NCBI RefSeq assembly: GCF_001949145.1
Contig: NW_019091448.1
Location: forward strand, 713,822-777,821
DNA: 64,000 nucleotides
Origin: Acanthaster planci
Lineage: Eukaryota > Echinodermata > Asteroidea > Valvatida > Acanthasteridae
Direction: 5' to 3'
A program made the position numbers and the translations under genes. Under the pieces are notes generated by a model. It made no database searches, was not told the origin of the DNA, and saw nothing but the letters and a program-made list of their open reading frames with translations. The first letter of the stretch is position 1, and the number at the start of each line of letters is the position of its first letter. Below are positions 34,478 to 47,500 of the stretch, piece by piece.

Positions 34478-35371
34478 GAGCTCAGACCAGAAAGCCTGTG
34501 TTTGTGCCAGAGCCATTGATTTGACTTCGTGTACTCGCCCAAGGGATAATGAAGGCTAATCGAGAGATGGAAGATCTTAAGCTAAGATCAAGTACTGAAA
34601 TAATCATTTTTTTTTTTACATTTTGTAATTTTGCTGTGACTAAAATGTTATTCAATGCCTCATATTATTTGGGGGTGTGATAAGGAAATTCCAATGAATG
34701 TATGAATGTGTTGAATGTGTAGAATTCAAGGTAGAAGTATTTTAAATGCTCGTGTATTCCGCTTTCCTGTGTGTAAACACATTCTTCAGTTTTGTACCAG
34801 GGCTCCTATGCATCATCCAATACTTGGTATTCTGCAGTTATATCCGAGTTGCTTAGTTTTCATGTTGTGGTTGGTTTGTTTGCACAATGTATTGTGGCCA
34901 AAGGGTCTATAGATTGCACAATGTATTTTGGTGAAAGGTTTATGGTAATCTTTAATGTTTCCCACTATGTAGAGTTTATATGGATTTTATTTTTGTAGTT
35001 TCGTATATTCTGCTACTCATGCACACGTACTAGTATAAAAAAAAAACAAAATAGAATTCTGCCATTTTTAAGTCAAAGTAGCTTTCTGCAATTCCAGAGT
35101 TGCTTTTTTTCAAAGTAATTTCCAACTTCCTGACTCCGAGTATCTCTCTCCCCGGTGGTGTAGCAAAACATGACTCTGTGCTCAGGTATGTAAATTGTGT
35201 GAGCCAGCAAGATTGTAGCCCTCTTTATACAGAACCTGTGTAGTTTTCCTCCCATTATTTGGTTTGTAGAGGCAGACCAATATGTAGAAGCTGTCTCAAC
35301 ACAGTCATGTTCATTTCTTGATTCACTCCAAAATTCAGGGAAACTGTCAAGAGGTATGTATTTCTTTACAA

Positions 35372-35377
35372 AATAAA
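35372..35377 (+). promoter_or_regulatory. Candidate LGMN polyadenylation signal
   Basis: The first clear plus-strand AATAAA after the LGMN stop, 895 bases downstream. A second lies at 35614. Neither has been tied to a transcript end. Confidence 0.3.
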
Positions 35378-36765
35378 CTAACTGGCTTTGCAAGCATTCC
35401 ATGTTTGTGTTTTTGTCTTAGCAAAAATGTTTGCACTGCTGATAATGGACAGGAAAAAAGTAGCAGACCAGTGTGGTTATTATTGTGATTTCTGTTTGCC
35501 TGAAAAAGAAATCCACCTTGAAAAAACAAAAGCTTTCTCTTTGAGCAGCTTTGATAGAGATCTTACGGCAAATCCCACTGAGCCTGTGAATGACCAGGAG
35601 GTCTCTCCGTAGTAATAAAAATAGTTCAAATTTCCAAACCCAACCGGCCTTTCCAGCTCTGCATGAAAAGTAACACAGAAGCCAGTGTCCAAATGCTTCT
35701 CAGTAACAAATGGTGTGCAGAATCTTGGCTGGACGTGGCATATACTTTGGCAGGGCTCAGGGTAACAACACAATTTATCAGACACACTGTTATTACTACA
35801 ATACCATGCATGAAGTTCCATCACTTTAAGATAAAAGAACAGCAAAGATTTAAATATCTTTTTGTTTACCAGAAACTTTCCTTGAGCAAGTGTATAGAAT
35901 TATTGGCGGTCACTGATGTCCATGGCTTGGTTTCTGAGCTGTTTAGATGAAGAGTTAAATACAAACAATACAAAGTCACACACTCCTGTCGAGAATTCTG
36001 TAGGAATACCACTGATTGGTTAATACTTTTATTAGTTTGATACAAACATGAAATACATAGGCAACTGTCGAATAACTTAAAAACGTTTTTGTACAATGAT
36101 GAACACATACCATACATGTGCACACACAAAACAGGACAAAACAAAGGGGGAGGGGGATGAACTCAAGTTCAGTCTGAGACTGAGCAGTTTTTTGGTCATT
36201 TTGACAAGTCTTGACAACCTCACAATTACAAGGGCTATTTTATGGCAGCAAGCATGCAAAGCTGGATTTAAGTTCCAGACATGAGTGGCTCTCTCTTTCA
36301 GCTATCTTGGAAGCGTTGCTTTGTTAATTCCAGTAAGTAACGACAAACGCGTGACCGGTCCAACAAACCACATTTACATGTCATTCCTAGTGTTGATCCT
36401 TCATATTGTGTAGCTAAGAAAGGCTGGAGAAATTTATGAAAAATTAAAAACATTTGCTTGCAACCCAAACTCTTTGTTTCCTTGACTGTTCCTCTTCATT
36501 CTGCAATGGATAATCCTGAACCCAACAAATCCTCCAGAACTATTTTTGGAAAGGGGGGAACTCTGCGTTCTTCCCTGTCCACACATGGACGGCAAAGGTA
36601 TGCTTTTGTGGAACAAACACATATCTCCAAGATAGCTGCCAAAGCATCAAGACCACCTAGAACTACGTAGTGTTGAAATGTCAAGCCAACTGAGCAATTC
36701 TGGGCAGTATAATTATTTCGTGTTCCCAGATGATCACTTATGCCAGGCTTGTAAGTACAGAGGTT

Positions 36766-36976
36766 TGCTGTAGCACCATACAAGGATATCTCTTTCTGAG
36801 CATATGTGGTTCTCAGAAGAACCGGAGGGTACTCAACATTTTGGACAATATGCTCTGTCCATAGTCAGTGCCCTCTGGTTCTTCTCAGAACCACAAATGC
36901 TCTTCTAAGAACCAAACATGCTCTTCTAAGAACCACACATGCTCAAAAAGAGATATCCTCACATGGTGCTACAGCA
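36766..36976. repeat. Foldback element with one-armed tandem expansion
   Basis: The left arm (36766-36828) reads TGCTGTAGCACC, GGATATCTCTTTCTGAGCAT, then GGTTCTCAGAAGAACC. The right arm (36872-36976) is its complement, but the CTTCTAAGAACCA.ACATG segment is present three times (about 36877-36943, 21-22 bp units). The arm asymmetry is due only to this expansion. Confidence 0.92.
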
Positions 36977-39900
36977 CAGCTCTATACTTGCTATCTTCAC
37001 CATGGAAAGCTTCAAAGCTCATCTTATGCCGTGCTTTTCGTGAAAATTTGAGCTTGTCTTTTCTCCCAGCTGTCTGTTCACCACTCTTGCACTGTTCTAC
37101 CACTCCCAACAAAAGGTTTTTTATTTACACATACAAATGCAAAGAAAGTATTTGATAACAAGATTATCTTCAAAGAGAAATATTCAAATGAATCATACAG
37201 TTAACATATCACACATACATGTTCTTGGAACAGAAAGAAATATCACTTTTCAATTCAATACACCACTTATAGAATACAGATTTGGGATTTTAAAAAAGTC
37301 TCAAACTTTTCCACATCGTGGAAGGTAACTCCCGAAAATGTGGAAATGGAAAAATAGGCATTCTTTGGCCAAAAATCTGTGCATCAGTTTTGTGAATACT
37401 CCAAAAAAATGTACAACTCTTTCTTTCCATTTGCTAAGTCTGAACAGGAATGCTACGCTATTTTATCAGTTGTCGGTGACAGACACAAATGGTGTCTTTC
37501 TTTTCCATAGTCTGTGGAGTTGGTCAACATGGAAGTCCACACAGTGGGCTGCTACCCTACAACCACTATTATGTACACCGGTAACAGGCTGCATGTTTCT
37601 GGTCTTTTTTTAATCAGCTGAAGCCACAACAAAACAAACGGCCATTCGCCTTATCCATATCGAAGTGTGATCAAGCGCATGTAGATAGTCATTACCAAAT
37701 AAGGTCAACTAAGATTTGAAAGAAAAGATGAAAAAATGAAATTCCTGTCATTTCACGTGAGACAGCCGGAAGACACAAATAATCAGCAGTGCAATTTAAA
37801 TATGTGATAAAACCTGTTGTTTGTGGTGGAATGCAACCATAAAGTGGCTGTATCTGAGGTAAAAAAAAACCCATTACTTGGTCGAGGACACTGCCTAAAA
37901 AATACAGAGGAAAGTTTGTCCAATTGTGTAAGTGTCATCTTCCACAAAAGTGCTATCGACATATTAGTTATCCCACAAGCATGAATGGAACACAGAATAA
38001 TGTAGCACATGGTATGTGGGTATACATATTGCACAGTCAGCTGCCATGGATTGACCAATCAAGATCAAGAAATCAACTTTGTTGGAAAGATAAAGGGCCC
38101 ATGTCAATCTTGTGGCTACTATCTCAACTGAAAAGTCAACTACATGTGAAAACTACAAAACTGTTGTTGCCACAAACCTTCCATCACTCTGTTAAAGCCT
38201 TGTTTCCACACAGTTGTAGAGACTGCTGCGAACACACAAGATGTTAAGGCAGGCACTGTTGTGGAAGAGAGGGTGTGTGTGACCATTGGACCAAACACTG
38301 GAATTAAAACAGCAAGTGTATAGGCCCACTCTATTCTGACAACTCCAAACAACTCGGATAGTCGGCCTGGCTGCTGATCCAGGCTTGGCCAACTATCAGT
38401 GTGCGTGTTGTTGTCAGTCAGTCACGGTGAAGCATTTCATACATCGGGGTAGTATCGAGGAATGTTCGGGAAAGTTGTCTGCATCTCTGTACGTTGATAT
38501 GGAAACTGGGCTTTACTGGACAAAAACAAAGATAAAAACACTGGCAACTTGTCTGTACACTCTAGTTTTTAACTACAAAGAGTGCTTCTGGAAGGTAATC
38601 ATTTCAACTGTTTAAAAGATTTTGTTCCACTTCCGCCATCAGCAAAATACGTGCACAGTTTACGTCCATCTTGATCCAACCAAAAACTACGTGCAGTCCC
38701 ACATATTCTTCTTCATCACCATGCTGTTTCTGTTGTGAAATGCTCCATCAAGAAAAAGCGAGCTATAAGAGAGTTTGGGATGTCTGTTGCCTCCAGAGTG
38801 CGTCACTACTGGGTGACTTGGTCAAACTAAGCCCACAAAGAAGTGGCAAGGGACGCTTGTTTTGCACCTCGACTGTTTTTGGATGCAAGTGCTGGAATAA
38901 AGCACCCCCTACTGTCGGGACACACAAAAGACCCATCTCGGCAACTGTATCCCCTCAAAGAAATATGTCCCAGTGAGCCTTGATTAAAAACTGTCAAGGC
39001 TTTCCAGACTCTCCTGTGGAGGATGTACATGCTTGCCTCTTTCACCACTGGTTTTATTGGATTTGGAAGCACACGTAACATCTGGCAAGCCCAGGCAGGC
39101 AGACCCAGGCAGACCGTGTGTAGCAATGAGCTTGTTTGTAGTCCACACACTGTCATTACAGCAAATCCTACCTACTCAGTGGGGCCTTTGAGAGAGGCAA
39201 AAAAGATGACAGTACAGTGATCAGTCAAGTACTACATTGTTTCTGAGTAGTCAATATTTGAGGCAGTTGACTTCATTTTGAACTTTGGCCGATACACTCG
39301 CAGGCCCAACTTGTCTTGTTCCAAAATAGAGCTTCTTACTCAAAAAACGATTTTGTAACTGGGGGCCAGTACATCGTAAAGTAAATCCATGATGAGGTGG
39401 TGAATGGAATTTACAGAGTTTACGAGCAGACATGAGACTTAAAATTTACCTAGGCAACAAAACACAGAAAGACCAAAAAAGAGGAGGAAATTGCATTCAC
39501 ATGCACAATGCTCACCAACTCTACTATATCACATACATATTCACTAGACACCAAATTGCAGCCACCTTAATGTACACCGCTACAACTGAATTAATAGATC
39601 TCACTTCCGACTGACTCGGTAGATAACAGGTACCTGATCATGCCGATCGTGTCAGTTTGTCATTATCAACACCAAGGAAATTCCTAAAGCCACCCTTTCC
39701 TTCTAATGTTAAATCTGTACAACATTGCAAGTACATCTTCCTCCATTGTTTCATGCAACTCCGAAGAAATTCCATGAAAGGACGCGGAGACCGCTGCAAG
39801 AATTCTTTACGGCTTCCATAGAAATTGCTTCCAACACAATTTTTCCAAAGAAAAAACAGGAATTATTTACACACATGCGCAAATCTTTTGTTTACGCAAA

Positions 39901-41213
39901 AAAAAGTCTGCGTATTAAAAAAAAAAAGAAACTTGCATTGCATTAAACTCTAAACACCATTCTTATCAGGTCAATTTACAGGATCATAAATTTACAAGGT
40001 CATCTCTACAGGTCACAATCCAGGTCAGAATGAACCTGACCTCTGACATCATGTGCATGTTATTACGAGTCTTTCAAAAGGCTCACCAGCTCTATCACTC
40101 TGAAACACAAAAGATTTACTCGATCACTCTTGAAATGTAAATATTAAATGAGCAAGTGTTTTGAAGGTCATTCAGTCTGTTGAAGATGTCTTGCACAATG
40201 AACGTTGACTATATGCCTTTCCATTTCGCCGTGAACATTTATCTACCCTTTGTGACAGTGTAAACCCTGTTTTTTTTAATTTATGGCAAGCCAAATATGT
40301 GTTAAGTTTCTTATCTGAAAATATTCCAATACATGAGAGAAAAATTAAGACATTGGACTGACGACCTGAATAAAAATAAGGAAATAAAGCAGCAGTGTGA
40401 TTTTTTTAAAAACCCTTTTGCAGGAGATGCTTACAAAAAGAATGTTGGTCATTGTTTTGTACAGAAGAGTTCGTTAACACCAAGTTTTTACTTACAAATC
40501 TTACAGATTTAAATAATATGTACATTGTTGTTGTCTAACAATTGGCCGGTGACTTATTTGGAGTCGATTAAACAAAAGACTGGGGAATGAGCCAGCATCA
40601 AGACTTCTACAGGAAAATCAAACAAGTACAGTTGGTTTTACAACAAAATTTACCAACTGCTTCAGCAGAAATAAGGTAACATTGTCAGTCTTGTTTTTTC
40701 ATTTTGGCATATACTGTACAAGGCCTTTCATAAAATATGACGGATACAGCACAACTCTTTTCCATTTTCATTATGTGCTTCCTCTTGTCCTCACACAGCG
40801 GGCAGTTGCCAGAAACAGCGTTTCTTTAGCAGCGAGCAGCTGGACTCTGCTGGATTCTAACAGGAGAACAAAGCCGACGGTCTGGGGCAAGGGAATGTAA
40901 ACCCCAACTCGAGCCTGGATACTGAAGTGCCTTGGAGGATGGAGCAGAGCGACAGCTTATCGGACTGACAAGGCACTGTGCTCCCTGCCGTCTTTGACTG
41001 ACAACAGTGGACCACTTCAGTTTTTTCCTTTATTTCAACACTTCCGTGGAATATGACAGGAAAAGCTTTTTCGTTGACAGTTCTGATGAGTCCTCGCATC
41101 TGCACACACACTTGGCACATTATTTGAGGTGACCACCGGTGCCAAGCAGAGAGTTTACAGCGGTACCCTTATTTCTCCTATCCGGTTGAAACCGCAACAT
41201 GCTGGAGACTTCA

Positions 41214-41504
41214 TTATATGGCAGTCATCTTGGAGGAGGGCGTGGTGGCCGGCTTGGGCTTGCCTACCCTCTCCCGGCTCACCTCCCCCATCTTGGGCCG
41301 GCCGTTGCTGCCGTTGGCGGCGGCGGGCTGGGCCGGCTGGCTCTGCCGCTTCCGGTTCCGCTTCATTTTGGCCACGTCCTCGCCAAACATGTCCCCCGTC
41401 CTCAGGGCAGAGATCAGGTCGTCGAATTCACCCTCGCCACCCTGCTTCCGGCCGTTCTGATTCTCCTTCTTGCTTGCTTTCCGTTTGCGTTCCCGTGCTA
41501 CCCT
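41214..41504 (-). CDS. DAAM: DAAM last exon, DAD and C-terminus
   Basis: A basic stretch ([16 protein letters not shown]) is followed by the autoinhibitory DAD ([20 protein letters not shown]) and the KMKRNRKRQ basic cluster. The stop TAA is at 41214-41216. The tail after DAD is about 45 residues, rich in A, P, K and S, and ends KMTAI. Confidence 0.96.
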   Translation of the reverse strand, partial: RVARERKRKASKKENQNGRKQGGEGEFDDLISALRTGDMFGEDVAKMKRNRKRQSQPAQPAAANGSNGRPKMGEVSRERVGKPKPATTPSSKMTAI

Positions 41505-44500
41505 CTGTGAATCAAAAATAGCAAACAGAGAAGCAACCATTACAGACTGCAACAATATGATTCGTGCCAATGACAAAAACATGGCCACGTTCTGGCATTG
41601 TAAGGCTTAACAAAAAAACTGCTGGCTTTCCAGCTTCAAGACCCAACTAAGACAATCAAGCAGAAATGAAATCATTTCAATAATTAAATTAATTTGAAAA
41701 AACTTATGGTACCAAACCAAGAGTCAGTTAATGTGATCTTTCATTTCACTTTTTAAACTGGTTGGTTTGAAAAAGGTTGGCTTGCTCTGGTGTTTGTTTC
41801 TAAACTGCTCTACCACTAATTACACAATGCTGATAGGTAATATCAACGTGTAGCCAATCTGACAGTCATTTGTTTACTGCTGCAATGAGTGCTCACAAGT
41901 AAATTGTTTGGCTATAATTGCATCCTCAACATTAATTGCTCAACAGTCTGAACCAACAGGAGTTTGGCTCACCTACCCCCAATTCATTTTTTTTAATGCA
42001 TTGGGAGAAACAACCATTTGCGTGGCTTCACTGACTTTATTGCGGTTGAATCCTGTTAGTACAGCTTGTGAAATAATGTCCAATTATTATACGATAAATA
42101 AAATTGAAGTGGGAAGCACAAAAGTTGAGAGAAACGAAAACTCAATGTACAGAATTCCACAAGGCTGTCTAAGAGGTGTGGATAGCTCACAAATGGCAAC
42201 AGGTGAATTTCAAGCCAGCATATTGTGACCTCATCAGCCAGCACTCATCCCCCCCCACCCACCTCCGCCTCGATGCGTGCCCGCTTTTCTTCCTCTTCCT
42301 GCTTCTTGCGCATGTTCTCGTTGTCGATCTTCGCCTCGATGAAAGATTGGACAAAGGCGTCGAAGGTGCTGAAGAATTCCTCTGCCGTCATCTTGGCCGG
42401 GTCCTCCCCAAACTGTTTGATGCACTTGGTGATCTGCCAAAATGACAAGAAGATGGGACACGTTTGGTGTCAGCACGGAGAGAGCATGTCATGAATTCCC
42501 AACAAAAAGAATATGTACATGTATACCATTCAGCCAAAGGCAAGCACTGTTGAAAACTAAGCTCCAACACTGTTAACACTTCAGCACTTGAGAATGAAAA
42601 TGAGTAATGGAGCAGATTCCAACAACTCTTATTGGGAGTAATTATTCGTGCTGTAGTTGAGATCACCATGAGTCCTTGCAAGTCCATCACATCACCCAGT
42701 CTTACGCCAAGTCAAAAGCTACTCGAATGAACTCTTGACCAATGCAGTCCTGTCATTCTGCATCCCATTATGTGTAAACGCTCCTGGGGAGGACTTGTAT
42801 GTAACTGGTCCTGAGATAGAACTCAACTCGGGGTTCCAGAAAACTGGAAACCAAATTCAATGACTTTTCCAAGGCTTTTCAGGACTGAAATATGACAATA
42901 TCCTCCCTATTTTCCATGACTTTTCCGTGACCTCCCATGACAACCTTTTTTCCCCCAGAATATTCCTTGATCGCAAACTAAAGCCCTGAAGAATGATAGG
43001 GTTTTGGGGGCTTACCTTTTCCTTGGCCTGGGCCTGGAGGTCCCTGATCTTGGAGAAGCTGATGGAGGAGACCGTCTTGAAGTCACTCATGACTGAAACA
43101 AACTTGTCGCCCTTCTCCGTGCTTGGTCTATTCTTCTGAAAGTCCAGTTCCTTGGTGGGCATGAAATGTCACATCAATTATTTCCAAGTCTTCATCATAA
43201 TTACAGATGTAAACGTTCGAGCTTCAACATGGGTTTGATTAACCATATGCTGCTGGGTCTAAATTGAAGTTGCACAAGATTTCCATTTTCAAAATTCTTC
43301 ACAAATTCATAACTTCATCTACTGGACGCTTACACCTACATGAATGACTGCCTGGTGGCTACTCTAACCTGACAGGCAACATCTATTGACGCCCGAGTAT
43401 TTCAGCAAGGCCTGCCGCCTTGTAAAGAGAGCCCAGATTGTGCGGTGTTATGTAATTTTCTTTTTTCCACTAAAATTGGCCCAGTGCACTGCTGGCATCA
43501 TTTCAAATGCGGCCAAATAAGCATACAGCGGTATTGTATTGCTCATCACTGGGGCATTGGAGTGCTTTTGTCTCCGGTCGTAATCTACCCGCACTGAATG
43601 CCACAAATAGTGGTATACTGTTTCAAAACGTTGACGGATTACCTCCGCTATTAACAACTGAAAAAATTTTGGCAATTCCCAGCAGCTCGGTCTTTTGTTC
43701 CGAGTACGGTCTTTTGTTACAAGGCCCAGCTCCTTTGTCTGATTTCGGGCACTCCGGCTTTGCATATAAACCCAAGGTCTCCGGTACTAGGAACCCCGCC
43801 ACGAAGTGGTTAACATATGAAAACACAACCTTCCTTTGAACCAAGTCCAGCAGTTCCAGCAACTTCTAGGCAGTATCAGTGCCAAAGAAAGAGAACACAA
43901 CTTAGTCATACACGCGATAAAGAGAAGTCAAGGTACTAGGCCTTTTGCACACAGTGACAACATTGTGACTGAGCAAACTGCAAACCTCATTTTTCAATTG
44001 CGAACCAATCCCGTACCCATTCCGGCTGAGCAAAACTATCTGTAACACTGAGAGATTTTTCAAAATTTTCAACAGGGCAAATTATGAGACACTGGAACGG
44101 GAAGGTTGGGAAAGAATGATGAATCTTACAAGCCATGCACTGTTTCCAACTGTTTTTAAAACTCGTACCTTCTCCACTTCTTTAAGCCCTGCTCCGATGA
44201 TGTTGATGTCTTTGTCCAACTCGCCCATACTAAAAATAACAACATAAAAAAGAAAAACAAAAAAGTCGTTCTTATTGCAAAACTATGTGTACATATTGAA
44301 TGACCTGTTGAGCACAAAGGCTCCATGTTGTTATTATCTCAGTGATTTGGAATTGATTCCTCCTTTTTGTCCTCCGTTCTTTTAGGTGAAGCGTCTTTGC
44401 TTGTCTGCTTTCCATCCAATTTTAGACACACCTGTTGATCATGCTTCTTCTGATGTTTTCAATTTTACTTCCACAGAAAGATCTACAAGCTTTAAGAATA

Positions 44501-47500
44501 GTTCCCACGGGAAAGAGGTTTTTCACTGCATATACAAGCATGCATTCAATGACTCAATTCCACAGAGATGGAGTGAAGTCGGCCAAAAGTCATCCAGTCT
44601 TTCAAGGACAAGTTACACAAACTGTCGCTGCGGCACTCCCCTGTAACTGATGTTCCTTTGTCCCCTATGTAATTTCACTAATACTTGATTCAGTCAAGAG
44701 TACAACTAGTTTGACTGTAACACGTAGGGATAATAATCACTCTGATCAGTGCTTTGACAAACCCTGACAGCAGGGCAACAGTGAGGAAAAATTACAGCAG
44801 AATATTCTGTGAGATAACGTTTGAAAGCGGTGGACAGGGTGGTGTTTTTACTCCAGTAATCACTGTCAGAGCAGTGACACAAATTCAACCTACTTGACTT
44901 TAGATGCATCCCGCAGTGATGCCAGCTCCTCTTCCAGTTTGAAGACATCTGGGAACTGTTGATAAAGAAAACAGTCAACCAACACAAATAAGTTGAAAAA
45001 AATCCAACAAAACAAAACCAAATGAAAACACACACAAAAAAGCAAAGATCAAACGTCTGACACATGTTGGCCACTTTCCTGTCTTACATGGTGAAAATGA
45101 ACCTTCAGTTTTTAAAATACCTGTGGCTTCTGTACAAATTCACTGCTTGAGATTGATTCCACCCTGGCTCACTGACAGAAGATGCAGCCATATGTTAGAT
45201 GCCACTCATAACTCATGATCCTGACAGGACTTCCATGTCAAAAAAAAATCTGATTCTAAAATAGGATGATTCTGAGTTTAACCTTAGAATTTTCCCACTC
45301 CAGAGGAAGAGAACTGTTCAAGTTTCACTACCAAAACACATCTTTTCATTAAATGGCAGCACTGTGCATAATCAGTCAACAATTTAACCACCTAATTACA
45401 CTTTTAGGACAGATATACTCTGGAAGTCCTAAATGAGACCTTGGAAAATACTTTGCTTCTGTCTATTAAACCCTTAGTTTAAAATTCTGATTGTCCAACA
45501 TGTTTAATTTTGCTAAATATTTGCTTTCCTGCATCTGCAATAGGCAGTTTTCTCCACACAAACCTGTCTTTATGCAGTGTATCTAGCGTTAAACTTGGTA
45601 CTCGGAAGGTACCTGACCATAACTCTTGGGCCAAATCGATGAAAGGCACCCACCTTCTTTTCTAATACTGCTGTCAGGTAATGGAGGAGAGTGGGATGCT
45701 TGGAAAGACTGGATTTAGTGTCCAGGATTTTGTTCAGGCTGGAGATGCGGAAGCCCGATGCATTGCCCCTGGGCCCCCGGTTCATGTAGTTTCCAAAGGC
45801 CAAGATGATCTCCAGGACCTTCCGTAACCGCTTGCTGGAGCTCAGTTCCTTGGAGGCTTTGAGCACGGCTGATCAAAACACAGGGGAAAGAAGGGGGGGG
45901 AATGATTTGACAAATACATAAAGATATACAGGATCTCCAGAGGGCAACTGTTGCAAGGTCTAGTTTCTGAGATCATCCGACACAATCGCACTACAGCACA
46001 CACTTGAAAACCTTTACTGGATTAAAATTTCATCTGGATCATTCATGAAATTAAAACAATAAAATAGGAGTAATTCATTTTTTCATTAACCCGAGTGAAC
46101 ACCAAAATGCATAAAAACTGTTTACAGATATTGGATTTCAAAATAACAATTTCCAACTTCACAAATTCTTTTATAACATCCGAATTGATTCTTTTTTAAA
46201 TTGCCTCCATTTTCAGAACAAATTTCTGCAAATCCGATAATCCCAATTGAAAGGCTGACGATACCTTGACACAAAACTTTGAGACACCATCATACATATG
46301 TGTTGGCATCGCAGGCCACGTCCGAATCAGGTATTTTGTACATGCTTTGATTGGACGATAATCACACCAGGATGAATAGCCGGTGCCCATTTGGACAAGG
46401 CCTAGACCCTGGTACAGGAAAAACCAATATGGCCGCTATTGGCCACAAGCAAGTACCTTCCACTTTGGGTTTGCACTCTCCCATTCTCTCCTGGAATTTC
46501 TTCTTGAAGTACAGACACTTCAACCGCTGCTCATAATGGTTGATTCTGAGCAGAAGACAAAAAATGAAAACAAAATTGTTGACAGACATTCATGGTAGAA
46601 GGGCAGTTGATTTGTTAGGACTGTTCAAGAGATGTGACTGATAGTGTAGACCCTGCCATTTTAAAGGAAAGAGTCTGATGCACATTTGTACCAGAATGTA
46701 GCTACTGGTCAGAGATGTATTTGTCTCTGTTCAAGACGTAACTGATAATACCAACTGCACGCATGTACTGTTGGGCACATGCTACTTTTTGGGACCTATG
46801 ATCTGTAACTATTAACCTTCCAGTTTTAAAGGAAGCTCAATGCCCGGGCTGGAAGGGAAAAAAAGGGCATAGATGCCAAAAGCTCTCGATTTAAGTACTA
46901 AAATGTCATTCAACTGAGACTGCCTATCCCAAATGAACCCCAATTGTCTGCCAACAAACTACCCGATGAAGAAAAAAACACACGTGCTGTACTCACTTGC
47001 CCATTTCATACAAGAACCGGTCTGCTCTTGCCACGCTGTCAAGTTCCCGTTCGTGCTCCTTCACCAAGGCCACTTCTTCAGGAGTTGGCACATATTTCAA
47101 AAGCTGAAAGAGACCCAACAAAGTGTCAACTCAACTTGAAGCACAGATGAGCCTTAGACAGCACCCTACGAATATTAACACAGCATGAGTGAAGTCATCG
47201 CTTCATGAGTTTATTGGGTTTATAGGCGGGATCAGAGAAACTTTACTTATGGTACAGCAAGGGTAACGGCTGGAGAGGAGATTGGAAGGACGGGGAAGGA
47301 AGCAAAACCTCCTTTCAAAAGGGGGAGGAAATGGCTCTAACCACACTTCCTCTTCATTGTTACCCTTCACTACAAAGCTTCACTCTTCATCACTGTTCGA
47401 GTCAGAAGATTGGAAGAAAACAATGCTTCTTTATTGCTTAACCTAAATATCAAACAACCTATTCTCCTGTTTAGTTTTAAAAGTTTTACGCAGCTGCTCC

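Larger units (their letters stand above)
34478..41213. other. Convergent intergenic/3' UTR region
   Basis: This lies between the LGMN stop (plus) and the DAAM stop (minus). It likely contains both 3' UTRs. Plus-strand AATAAA signals occur at 35372-35377 and 35614-35619 (LGMN candidates); a minus-strand AATAAA (TTTATT at about 41027) is about 190 bases after the DAAM stop, with others farther on. No coding region is recognised. One foldback element lies at 36766-36976. Confidence 0.5.

Noticed and set aside
41129-41521. 130-codon plus-strand frame, Pro/Arg/Ser-rich
   Set aside because: It is antisense to the GC-rich last DAAM exon; no homology and no splice context.
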